NCBI GenBank assembly: GCA_018268545.1
Contig: JAFDWI010000125.1
Coordinates: 1-6,364 of the forward strand
Length of the DNA stretch: 6,364 nucleotides
Source: Actinomycetota bacterium
Lineage (GTDB): Bacteria > Actinomycetota > Acidimicrobiia > Acidimicrobiales > Iamiaceae
Direction: 5' to 3'
Shown here: positions 1 through 5,717 of the stretch, in pieces
Position numbering within the stretch: position 1 is the first letter of the stretch
Layout: each line of letters opens with the position of its first letter
Notes under the pieces: model-generated
Databases searched by the model: none
Seen by the model: the letters and a program-made list of their open reading frames with translations, nothing else
What the model was told of the DNA's origin: nothing
Made by a program: the position numbers and the translations under genes

Positions 1-270
1 GGGTGAGGACGGTCGCGGGCGCGGACCCAGACGTCCACACCAGTCCGTTGGTGGTGGAGCCGTTGAAGCCCGACCCGACGATTTCACCCGATGGCGTCAC
101 CGCGGAGACCGTGACGGCGCCATACCCGGTGGGTGGGGTGAGGACGGTCGCGGGCGCGGACCCAGACGTCCACACCAGTCCGTTGGTGGTGGAGCCGTTG
201 AAGCCCGACCCGACGATTTCACCCGATGGCGTGACGCCGGATACGTAAATGTTGTCGTACCCGGCAGGAG
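1..270 (-). repeat. Near-identical 135-bp direct tandem repeat inside the repeat array
   Basis: Positions 1-97 are identical base for base to 136-232; the first difference is C at 98 against G at 233. The period is 135 bp, exactly 45 codons, so the duplication keeps the frame. Other units in the same array are recognisable only at protein level, so these two copies are much younger than the rest. Identity could extend further left, outside the window. Confidence 0.93.
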
Positions 271-2665
271 CGGGGAGTACGGTCGGGGCGGCCGATGGGG
301 ATGCCCAGACCAGTCCGTTGCTGGCGGAGCCATCGAGGCCCCACCCGACAACCTCGCCGGTCGACGAAACCCCGGCAAGCGACATCATCGTGTACCCGTC
401 GGGCGCGTCGACCGGTGTCGGTGTCGCGGTCACCGACGGCCAAACCAGCCCATGGCTACTGCCGGTCGCCGTCGCGCCGTAACCGAAAATCACTCCTGTG
501 GGCGTGACGCCGTTGACGCCGGAACTCGTATCCCCGGCGGGCATCGCCAACACGGTGGGTGTCGAAGAGCTCGATGCCCACGCCAAGGCGGTGGTCGTGT
601 CCGACATGCCGATGTCGGATCCGACGACTTCTCCGGTCGCCGAGATGCCCGCTATCGAGGCGGCATTGTCGCAACTTGGATTCGGGAGCGGAACCGGATC
701 GGCCGATGGCGAAGCCCACACCAGACCTTGGCCGGTGTGGGTCGTGAAATTTTGCACGTATCCGACGAACTGTCCGGTCGCCGAGATGCCGGCCATCGAC
801 GCGATGAACGAGCCGGTGGGAACCGCAAAGGTCGTCGGAGTCGCCGTTGCGGAACTCCACACGATGCCGGTGCCGTTGCCATGTGGCCCGCCGCTGTAGC
901 CAACGATTTCACCCGAGGGTGACACCCCGTACACGTCAAAGGTGGCCACGCCGGGCGGAGCGGCGAGCGGTATCGGGTTGGATGTCGCGGACGGCCACAC
1001 AAACCCCTGGTCGTCCTGGCTGTTCGAGATTCGCCTACTTCCAACGATCTCTCCCGACGACGAGATGATCATCATGGCGCTCATCCCACCCACGGGAGGA
1101 TCGCTGAGCACGATCGGGTTCGCTGACGCCGACATCCACACCAGGTTCTGGGCATTGCCGGAGGCGTCGACTGCCGAGCCGACGATTTCGCCGCTCGAGG
1201 ACACACCCAATGCCGCCACGTTGGTGTATCCGGCGGGTGCGGCCAACACCGTCGGATTCGCGGTTGCTGATGCCCACACCAGTCCTCCGCGGTTGTCGGT
1301 CGCGTCCGGGAGATATCCGACGATTTCACCTGTCGACGAAACGCCGCGCGCGGACGCGCCGCCGACTCCGCCAGGTGAGGCGAGCACCGTCGGTGACGCG
1401 GACACCGAGGCCCACACCAGAGGTCGGAATGTGGCGGCCGGGCCTTCGCCGTTTCCGGCGATCTCACCGGTGGGTGACACACCCGAGATGTTGATGTTGC
1501 TGTACCCGGGTGGCACCGCGAGCAACGTCGGGTTCGTGCAGGGGCTCGTGCACGCGACGGGCACACCGTTGTCGCCCATGCCGACGATCAGCCCGTTGTC
1601 GCTCACCACCTTCGGGGTCCAGTTCTGGGTTCCAACCCGGCTCGGGAGGATGTGCGCTGTCAAGTGCGCGATGACGGGCGCCGACGGGACCGATGGTGCG
1701 CCGAGTCCGGTGGCGTTCGTTGCGGTCACGGTGGCGGCGTACGCCGTGTTGACGTCGAGACCGGTGACCGTGCACGAGGATGCGCCGGTGGTTGTACAAC
1801 TCTGACCGCCGGGTTGCACCGTGGCGGTGTAACCGGTGACCGGTGATCCGCCCGGGTTCGTCGGCGCAACCCAGGAAACGGTGATGCTCCCTTGGCCCGG
1901 GGTGCCGGTCACCGACGTCGGTGGCAGCGGAGGTTGTTGCCCGGCACCGAACCGGGCGTTCGCGTCGGCAGCGTACTCCGGTGACGCAGCCAAGAATTCG
2001 GCCAGCGCAATGTCGCCGTCGGTTGCAATGCGCCCCGCCCAGTAGTCGAGGCCACCCTGGTCGGGCGCCCGCCCGAGCAACTCGGCGTACAGCAACGTGA
2101 CCCGTTCACGGCAGGACTCGGGCGTTTGGAAGAAGCTGAAGGCGACCGTGGTCCGCCCGGCCGTGTCGGTCTGGCCGACCCAGTAGGCGAGGCCGCCCGG
2201 GTCGGGCGCGCGCCCGAGCAACTTTGCGTAGAGGTCGGTGACCCAGGATGTTGCGGTCCCACCATCGATTCCGTTGAAATACTCGTGCGACGCATAGAAA
2301 TTCGCGGCGACCTGAGCGACGGTCATCGACCCGGTCGTGATCTGCGTGGCCCAGTACGACAGGCCGGGTTGATCGGGTGCGCGACCCAACGTGTCGGTGT
2401 AGAACCGGGTGACGATCTGGTCGACCCACGACGGCGAGTTCGCCAGTGTTCCCAGCAATGCCGAAATGGGCACCGAGGCGCCTGCCGACAACTCCGTGCC
2501 CGTCGGGTATCGGCCGAGGAAGTCGTAGTACGCGGCCGTCACCAGCGCGTCGGCCGGTGACACCGCCGCCGTGGGGCTCGCGGACGCAACAGGCGCCACT
2601 CCGGTGGCGGTCGTCACCGCCAGCACCAGCGCCGCCAGCACCGATCCCACACGCAAACCCGACAT
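1..2665 (-). CDS. Secreted DUF4214 / fibronectin III / HAF-like repeat protein (C-terminus cut by window edge)
   Basis: Reading the minus strand from the ATG at 2665 gives one uninterrupted frame of 888 residues that leaves the window at its left edge. Residues 1-29 form a Sec signal peptide: a short basic start (MSGLR), a hydrophobic core, and an A-S-A cleavage motif at 27-29. Four DUF4214-type motifs follow, centred near residues 46-60, 87-109, 144-165 and 191-213; three share the core LGRAPD followed by G-L-x-Y-W, and the first is divergent (LGRYPTG). Residues ~247-331 form a fibronectin type III domain with an xTVSW strand and a tail ending TATNATGLG. From ~354 onward a ~46-residue repeat with core GEIVG and LVW runs to the edge. 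DUF4214 and Fn3 are common in bacterial exoproteins and adhesins, so a surface or extracellular binding role is likely; no catalytic domain is visible. The start is supported by GGGGTG five bases upstream. The gene is divergent from vapB. Long plus-strand frames across it are antisense shadows. Confidence 0.88.
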   Translation of the reverse strand, partial: MSGLRVGSVLAALVLAVTTATGVAPVASASPTAAVSPADALVTAAYYDFLGRYPTGTELSAGASVPISALLGTLANSPSWVDQIVTRFYTDTLGRAPDQPGLSYWATQITTGSMTVAQVAANFYASHEYFNGIDGGTATSWVTDLYAKLLGRAPDPGGLAYWVGQTDTAGRTTVAFSFFQTPESCRERVTLLYAELLGRAPDQGGLDYWAGRIATDGDIALAEFLAASPEYAADANARFGAGQQPPLPPTSVTGTPGQGSITVSWVAPTNPGGSPVTGYTATVQPGGQSCTTTGASSCTVTGLDVNTAYAATVTATNATGLGAPSVPSAPVIAHLTAHILPSRVGTQNWTPKVVSDNGLIVGMGDNGVPVACTSPCTNPTLLAVPPGYSNINISGVSPTGEIAGNGEGPAATFRPLVWASVSASPTVLASPGGVGGASARGVSSTGEIVGYLPDATDNRGGLVWASATANPTVLAAPAGYTNVAALGVSSSGEIVGSAVDASGNAQNLVWMSASANPIVLSDPPVGGMSAMMIISSSGEIVGSRRISNSQDDQGFVWPSATSNPIPLAAPPGVATFDVYGVSPSGEIVGYSGGPHGNGTGIVWSSATATPTTFAVPTGSFIASMAGISATGQFVGYVQNFTTHTGQGLVWASPSADPVPLPNPSCDNAASIAGISATGEVVGSDIGMSDTTTALAWASSSSTPTVLAMPAGDTSSGVNGVTPTGVIFGYGATATGSSHGLVWPSVTATPTPVDAPDGYTMMSLAGVSSTGEVVGWGLDGSASNGLVWASPSAAPTVLPAPAGYDNIYVSGVTPSGEIVGSGFNGSTTNGLVWTSGSAPATVLTPPTGYGAVTVSAVTPSGEIVGSGFNGSTTNGLVWTSGSAPATVLT
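2..1606 (-). repeat. Array of at least twelve ~46-residue HAF-like protein repeats
   Basis: In the translated minus-strand protein the core glycine of the G-E-I-V-G motif falls at residues 358 (degenerate, GLIVG), 400, 446, 492, 538, 585, 631, 678, 724, 770, 815 and 860. After the first step of 42, the spacing is 45-47. Each unit reads roughly: GVSxSGEIVG, a variable 8-12 residue loop, LVWxSxSAxPTVL, then xxPxGY and a short variable strand. This layout (G-x-VVG, then LW, then a leucine-containing turn) resembles the HAF family of probable extracellular repeats, which are thought to form beta-propeller-like folds. The family name is inferred from the pattern, not from a search. The array continues beyond the left edge, so the true copy number is unknown. 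Confidence 0.75.
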
Positions 2666-2670
2666 CGGGC

Positions 2671-2712
2671 CACCCCGTTTCGACCTCGAACGCTTCAACT
2701 GGGGCGACACTA
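2671..2712 (-). promoter_or_regulatory. Possible promoter -10 and ribosome binding site of the repeat-protein gene
   Basis: On the minus strand GGGGTG (2676 to 2671) ends five bases before the ATG at 2665 and approximates a Shine-Dalgarno sequence. A TAnnnT box, TAGTGT, lies at 2712 to 2707 and would give a leader of about 35 bases. No -35 hexamer at standard spacing is convincing; TTGTAT at 2731 to 2726 is only 13 bases away. The ribosome binding site is more credible than the promoter. Confidence 0.3.
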
Positions 2713-2872
2713 CTATCTTCACCGGATACAAGTCGTCCCGGTTCAGGTCGAGATTGCCGAACCGCGGGTCAGCCCTGGCCACGATCACGCCTTGTCCACG
2801 CTGGTCGCCGTCGATCCCCGAGGACTCGCGGATGTCGAGCAGCCGGGTCGCGTCTGCGCGTCCCATGGCGAA

Positions 2873-2881
2873 TGGTATTTT
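2873..2881 (+). promoter_or_regulatory. Extended -10 promoter for a leaderless vapB transcript
   Basis: TGG followed by TATTTT (2876-2881) fits an extended -10 element, TGn-TAnnnT. Seven bases separate the box from the vapB ATG at 2889, which places transcription initiation at or beside the A of the start codon. No Shine-Dalgarno sequence precedes that ATG, which agrees with leaderless translation, a common actinobacterial arrangement. No strong -35 hexamer is evident near 2853-2858. The site has not been tested experimentally; the call rests on spacing and consensus alone. Confidence 0.5.
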
Positions 2882-2884
2882 TGG

Positions 2885-2897
2885 TGTCATGCTGACA
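2885..2897 (+). promoter_or_regulatory. Palindrome over the vapB start codon, candidate autoregulatory operator
   Basis: TGTCA (2885-2889), a three-base spacer TGC, then TGACA (2893-2897) make a perfect 5-bp inverted repeat overlapping the predicted transcription start and the start codon. VapB-type antitoxins and VapBC complexes typically repress their own promoter by binding inverted repeats in this position. Assignment as the operator is inferred from location and symmetry. Confidence 0.4.
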
Positions 2898-3134
2898 ACC
2901 ATCGATGCTGCCGGGAGAATTGTCATTCCGAAGGCAATCCGTGATCGACTGGGATTGTCGGCCGGAGTTCACGTCGACATCGTCGACGGTGACGGGAGGA
3001 TCGAGATCACGCCGTCGTCGGCAACCGTCGAGATCGTCGACACGCCGAACGGTCCGGTTGCACGAGCCCGACCCGACCAGCCCGTCCTCGATTCAGCCAC
3101 CGTCCGAGATGTGCTGGAATCCACGCGACGATGA
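2889..3134 (+). CDS. vapB: VapB-like antitoxin, AbrB/MazE/SpoVT swapped-hairpin family
   Basis: This 81-residue protein begins with the classic AbrB-type DNA-binding signature: I5-D6-A7-A8-G9-R10-I11-V12-I13-P14-K15, then IRDRLGL and a G26-containing turn. The swapped-hairpin domain covers about residues 3-45. The C-terminal half, ending VRDVLESTRR, should be the flexible segment that wraps and neutralises the partner toxin. Its stop overlaps the next start as ATGA, the usual antitoxin-toxin coupling. It should also act as the operon repressor, fitting the palindrome at its start codon. An in-frame ATG at 2865 exists, but it would add residues before the conserved N-terminus and lies upstream of the -10 box, so 2889 is preferred. 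The gene is divergent from the large repeat-protein gene across 223 bases. Confidence 0.88.
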   Translation: MLTTIDAAGRIVIPKAIRDRLGLSAGVHVDIVDGDGRIEITPSSATVEIVDTPNGPVARARPDQPVLDSATVRDVLESTRR

Positions 3135-3544
3135 GTGCCATCGACTCCAGCGTGTGCATCGCCGCGCTGCTGGCGTGGCACGAACTCCACGACGTCTGCG
3201 CGAACGCGGCGCGCGACGCCGTGATTCCCGCCCACGCGCTCCTCGAGACCTACTCGGTCCTCACGCGCCTCCCGCCGCCACACCGCCTCGACGGCGGGCA
3301 AGTCGCCTCGCTGCTCAGGACCCGCTTTCCGGTGAAGCGAATCTTGACCGCGTCCGTGGCGCTGCAACGGCACTTGATGCACACGCTCGATGAGGCGTCG
3401 GTGACCGGGGGTGCGGTGTACGACGCATTGATCGCCCTCACGGTGAAGGACCACGGTGAGTCGCTCGTCACCTGCGACGCCCGCGCGCTGTCGACCTACG
3501 CGAAACTCGATGTCGACGTGTGGTTGGTCGGATCACCGACGTGA
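3131..3544 (+). CDS. vapC: VapC-like PIN-domain ribonuclease toxin
   Basis: This 137-residue protein is the right size for a single PIN domain. The four acidic residues that bind the catalytic metal in this family are visible: D5 in the opening strand (AIDSSV), E39 in LLETYSVL, D98 in GGAVYDALIA, and D116 in VTCDAR. VapC toxins cut specific RNAs, often tRNA or rRNA, and are held inactive by the co-expressed VapB. The start codon overlaps the vapB stop by ATGA, so translation is probably coupled and the two genes form one operon. All key residues are present and the frame is intact, so the toxin is predicted to be functional. The RNA target cannot be inferred from sequence. Confidence 0.87.
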   Translation: MSAIDSSVCIAALLAWHELHDVCANAARDAVIPAHALLETYSVLTRLPPPHRLDGGQVASLLRTRFPVKRILTASVALQRHLMHTLDEASVTGGAVYDALIALTVKDHGESLVTCDARALSTYAKLDVDVWLVGSPT

Positions 3545-3592
3545 GGCCCGACCGCGCGCCTCGCCCGGTGGATTGTCAACGGAGTGGGGTCA

Positions 3593-3670
3593 TGACCAGG
3601 CTTCCGTACGGGCCGGGCGGTTCAACGGCTGGACCGCCGGTGCGACGCTGAATTCGACGACGCCAGATGA
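3593..3670 (+). pseudogene. Possible remnant of an antitoxin C-terminus before the second PIN gene
   Basis: The 122-base gap between vapC and the second PIN gene is too short for a whole antitoxin. Within it, the frame just after an in-frame TGA at 3593-3595 stays open for 24 codons and ends in a TGA at 3668-3670 that overlaps the PIN start codon as ATGA. The encoded tail includes GRAVQRLDRRCDAEFDDAR, charged and helix-like as antitoxin ends often are. It has no ATG, GTG or TTG start, so it cannot be expressed as it stands. An imperfect hairpin, GGCGGT (3616-3621) with ACCGCC (3633-3638), lies in the same gap and lacks a T-run. Chance is a real alternative explanation. Confidence 0.22.
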
Positions 3671-4041
3671 CCGTGGTGATCGACGCATCAGCGCTGCTCG
3701 CCGATGTCCAGGGTGAGGCCGGCGCCGAGGTGGTCGAGGAGGCACTGATGAACGGTGCACGCTGTAGCGCAGCGACGTGGTCCGAAGGCGCGCAGAAGGT
3801 GCTTGCCGCCGACAAGGACTGCGAACTGGTCCATGAACTGCTCATGAGTTTCGACCTGCGTGTCGAACCGGTCACGTTTGCCGACGCGGAATGGGCCGCT
3901 CGGCGATGGCGACGAGGCGAGGGCCTCTCGTTCTCCGATCGCCCGTACCTCGCGCTCGCTGCGCGGACCGGCACGGCGGCCCTCACCGCGGATGGTGCGT
4001 GGGGCCACTCGACGCAGGTTCGACAGATCCGGCCGCGTTGA
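3667..4041 (+). CDS. Second PIN-domain (VapC-like) ribonuclease toxin, apparently without its antitoxin
   Basis: This 124-residue protein opens VVIDASALLA, typical of PIN toxins. The expected metal-binding acids are visible at D6, E40 (in TWSEGAQKV), D91 (LSFSDRPYLALA) and D109 (ALTADGAWG). The C-terminal half matches the PIN subgroup with an LSxxDRxxLALA helix and an LTADxxW turn, unlike the preceding VapC, so the two are not a recent duplication. No complete antitoxin lies upstream, and there is no clear Shine-Dalgarno sequence before the ATG. Expression would normally depend on translational coupling to an antitoxin. Either an antitoxin was lost and the toxin is poorly expressed, or it is controlled by VapB or by a gene elsewhere. 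All catalytic acids are kept, so decay, if any, is not visible in the toxin itself. Confidence 0.8.
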   Translation: MTVVIDASALLADVQGEAGAEVVEEALMNGARCSAATWSEGAQKVLAADKDCELVHELLMSFDLRVEPVTFADAEWAARRWRRGEGLSFSDRPYLALAARTGTAALTADGAWGHSTQVRQIRPR

Positions 4042-4220
4042 CCGAGGCGTGGCACCGACGAACCTCACTTGATGGGCGTGATTCCACCTCGACCGATCCA
4101 GGTGGTCGTGGTCGATCTTCCCGTTCGCCATGCCATTGACGATCCGGCTCATCGTGAACAGGAAGCGGTCCCGTTGACAGTTCATGTCGCCCGGATACAT
4201 CGATCGCACCTCGGACTGAT

Positions 4221-4250
4221 TCGTGAACAGGTGCGCGGAGCTGTTCGTGA
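4221..4250 (+). repeat. Imperfect inverted repeat (hairpin) in the PIN-sialidase gap
   Basis: GAACAG (4225-4230) and CTGTTC (4241-4246) pair perfectly around a 10-base loop. In RNA the stem extends to ten pairs using two G-U wobbles, ending with TC at 4221-4222 and GA at 4249-4250. The left-arm sequence TCGTGAACAGG also occurs at 4152-4162, a direct repeat 69 bases upstream. A second hairpin, CCACCT (4084-4089) with AGGTGG (4100-4105), lies further left. No T-run follows any of them, so they are not typical terminators. Confidence 0.35.
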
Positions 4251-4364
4251 TGACCCGGTCGGCATGGGGCCTCATCCGAGCCGAGCCGCTGATCGCCGAG
4301 GTCGAATCCTCGTGCAACGACCCCTTGGGAGCCGCATCGACCTTCGGCCCGTCGACGAGGCATC

Positions 4365-4394
4365 TACGATCGGGGGTCCACTCGCCCCACGGAG
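4365..4394 (+). promoter_or_regulatory. Probable -10 box and ribosome binding site for the sialidase gene
   Basis: TACGAT at 4365-4370 fits the TAnnnT -10 pattern and would start a transcript near 4377, leaving a leader of about 23 bases. GGAG at 4391-4394 is a Shine-Dalgarno core five bases before the ATG at 4400. No strong -35 box is visible at the expected spacing near 4342-4348. The ribosome binding site is the main reason for choosing 4400 over the upstream in-frame GTG at 4223. Confidence 0.5.
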
Positions 4395-4399
4395 TCTCC

Positions 4400-5650
4400 A
4401 TGCGAACGAACCGGGCCGCCCTTGCCGCCGCAGCCATCGCCGCCGTCACGCTCGTCACCGCGTGCGGTAGCTCGGGCGGCAAGGCATCCGATACGAAACC
4501 GACGACCAGCGCGGCAGCGCCGGTGACGACGACCAAGGCGTCGTGTAAGTCGTCGGTTCCCTACACCGCCGGCGTCGGCGGCTACGCGTCGTACCGGATC
4601 CCGGCGACCGTCGTGACCGGCACCGGCACGGTCCTCGCCTTTGCCGAAGGCCGCCGCAACGGCACCTCCGATGCGGGTGACATCGACACCGTGGTGCGTC
4701 GCTCGACCGACGGCGGGTGCACGTGGTCGGCAGCCAAGGTCGTCACCGCGGTGAAGGGCCAGAACCGGAACAACCCCGCACCCGTCTACGACCCGGCGAC
4801 CCGTCAGGTCGTCCTGCTCACCCTCGGCCGACCCGACACCGTCACCGAGGCCCAGATCCGTGGCGGCAAGGTCGCGGACGCAGACTCGATGCGGATCTAC
4901 TCCCAGACCAGTTCCGACGACGGCGCGACGTTCAGCGCTCCCACCGAGATCACCTCGCAGGTCAAGAAACCCGATTGGCGTTGGTACGCGGTCGGCCCCG
5001 GCCACGGCATCGTGCTCACCACGGGCGCGCACAAGGGCCGGATCATCTTCGGCGCGAACCACTCGGTCACGCCGCCCGCCGGCTCGACCGACGACGGTTC
5101 GGCCGACAAGTACCTCGCCGCGAACGCCATCTACAGCGACGACAACGCCAAGACGTGGCACATCGGATTCGTCCAGGAGAACACCGACGGGGTCGTCAAC
5201 GGCAACGAGACCACGGCGGCCGAACTTCCGAGCGGCGACGTGTACTTCAGCACTCGAAACCAGAACGGATCCGCGCCGAGTCATCGCGCCGGCGGCACCT
5301 CGACCGACGGTGGTGCCACGCTCGTTTCACCGCTCGCTCCCGTCGACTCGCTCGCGCAGATCCCCGTGATCGAGGCGAGCCTGTTGCAACCGACAGGGTC
5401 CGCATCGATGCCGCTGCTGCTGTCGGGACCGTCGATCCCGAACGCACGCAAGGGCATGACGATCTACGCGAGTCCCGATGCCGGCAAGACCTGGAAGGTC
5501 GCCATGTCGATCTCCGAGGCGCCCGCGGCGTACTCGGATCTCGTGCAGCTCGATGCCCACACCATCGGACTGCTGTACGAAACGGGTGCCAAGACCGAGA
5601 ACGACACGATCACCTTTCTGCGGATCCCGCTCACCAGGATCATCGGCTGA
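4400..5650 (+). CDS. Lipoprotein exo-alpha-sialidase (neuraminidase), glycoside hydrolase family 33
   Basis: This 416-residue protein should release terminal sialic acids from glycans, or hydrolyse a related nonulosonic acid, outside the cell. Residues 1-21 are a lipoprotein signal with lipobox VTAC and lipidated C22, then a Ser/Thr-rich linker to ~48. The six-bladed sialidase domain follows. The YRIP motif gives R66; D91 has the usual spacing of the acid/base aspartate. Five Asp-boxes are visible: STDGGCTW (102-109), SSDDGATF (171-178), SDDNAKTW (246-253), STDGGATL (301-308) and SPDAGKTW (358-365). E270, R286 (STRNQNG), R350 and Y378 (AAYSDL) sit at the spacing expected for the Glu/Tyr pair and the remaining two arginines of the substrate carboxylate clamp. 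The length matches a single catalytic domain with no carbohydrate-binding module. The GGAG site and the signal peptide support the 4400 start. It lies 67 bases before another lipoprotein gene on the same strand. Confidence 0.92.
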   Translation: MRTNRAALAAAAIAAVTLVTACGSSGGKASDTKPTTSAAAPVTTTKASCKSSVPYTAGVGGYASYRIPATVVTGTGTVLAFAEGRRNGTSDAGDIDTVVRRSTDGGCTWSAAKVVTAVKGQNRNNPAPVYDPATRQVVLLTLGRPDTVTEAQIRGGKVADADSMRIYSQTSSDDGATFSAPTEITSQVKKPDWRWYAVGPGHGIVLTTGAHKGRIIFGANHSVTPPAGSTDDGSADKYLAANAIYSDDNAKTWHIGFVQENTDGVVNGNETTAAELPSGDVYFSTRNQNGSAPSHRAGGTSTDGGATLVSPLAPVDSLAQIPVIEASLLQPTGSASMPLLLSGPSIPNARKGMTIYASPDAGKTWKVAMSISEAPAAYSDLVQLDAHTIGLLYETGAKTENDTITFLRIPLTRIIG

Positions 5651-5673
5651 ACAACGACACGAGTGCCGAGGCG

Positions 5674-5696
5674 CGGTCGCCGAGTGCGTGCGACCG
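5674..5696 (+). promoter_or_regulatory. Inverted repeat between the sialidase and hydrolase genes
   Basis: CGGTCGC (5674-5680) and GCGACCG (5690-5696) are perfect 7-bp inverted arms around a nine-base loop. The structure lies 24 bases after the sialidase stop and eight bases before the next -10 box. It could be a weak terminator, although no T-run follows, or an operator over the -35 region of the hydrolase promoter. The sequence alone does not decide between them. Confidence 0.4.
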
Positions 5697-5701
5697 GGCA
5701 T

Positions 5702-5710
5702 TGCTACGCT
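5702..5710 (+). promoter_or_regulatory. Extended -10 promoter for a leaderless hydrolase transcript
   Basis: TGC followed by TACGCT (5705-5710) matches TGn-TAnnnT. The ATG at 5718 begins seven bases after the box, the same geometry seen at vapB, so the transcript probably starts at the start codon. No Shine-Dalgarno sequence precedes this ATG. This suggests that the hydrolase can be transcribed independently of the sialidase. Confidence 0.5.
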
Positions 5711-5717
5711 CACCGCG

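Larger units (their letters stand above)
4042..4399. other. 358-base stretch with no confident gene; possible minus-strand coding remnant
   Basis: No recognisable gene lies between the second PIN gene and the sialidase start. The frame read on the minus strand through the ATGs at 4275 and 4200 is open. In the 50 codons from 4200 to about 4051, roughly four in five end in G or C. Its peptide (for example SMYPGDMNCQRDRFLFTMS, then IVNGMANGKIDHDHLDR) is rich in Met, Asn, His and Phe and lacks the Arg/Pro bias of shadow frames. Below about 4040 the same frame becomes Arg-rich and runs antisense to the PIN gene until a stop at 3688, so no natural end is visible. I do not recognise the family. A plus-strand frame open from 4223 simply joins the sialidase upstream of its better start. 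The promoter of the sialidase lies at the right end. Confidence 0.3.

Noticed and set aside
1..270. CRISPR-like or insertion-sequence repeat
   Set aside because: The 135-bp period is an exact 45-codon multiple inside a coding frame, with no short repeat/spacer pattern, terminal inverted repeats or transposase.
942..1805. A 287-residue plus-strand open frame, with similar shorter ones at 3-248, 249-482 and 498-899
   Set aside because: They lie antisense to the continuous minus-strand protein, which has a signal peptide, DUF4214 motifs, Fn3 and repeats. Their apparent repeats (such as TISPDGV) are the reverse-strand image of the real repeat units.
2571..2888. Upstream extension of vapB to an in-frame start at 2571 (187 residues in total)
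   Set aside because: It would overlap the start of the divergent repeat-protein gene, and the added residues have no antitoxin character. The AbrB signature begins right after the ATG at 2889.
3613..3640. Rho-independent terminator after vapC
   Set aside because: The GGCGGT/ACCGCC stem has an 11-base loop and no following T-run, so it is too weak to call a terminator.
4223..4399. Upstream extension of the sialidase to the in-frame GTG at 4223
   Set aside because: It would bury the lipoprotein signal peptide inside the protein. The ATG at 4400 has GGAG at proper spacing and begins the signal peptide directly.
4364..5284. A 306-residue minus-strand open frame antisense to the sialidase
   Set aside because: Its product is Arg/Gly/Val-rich with no recognisable motif, and the opposite strand encodes a complete sialidase with all catalytic residues.
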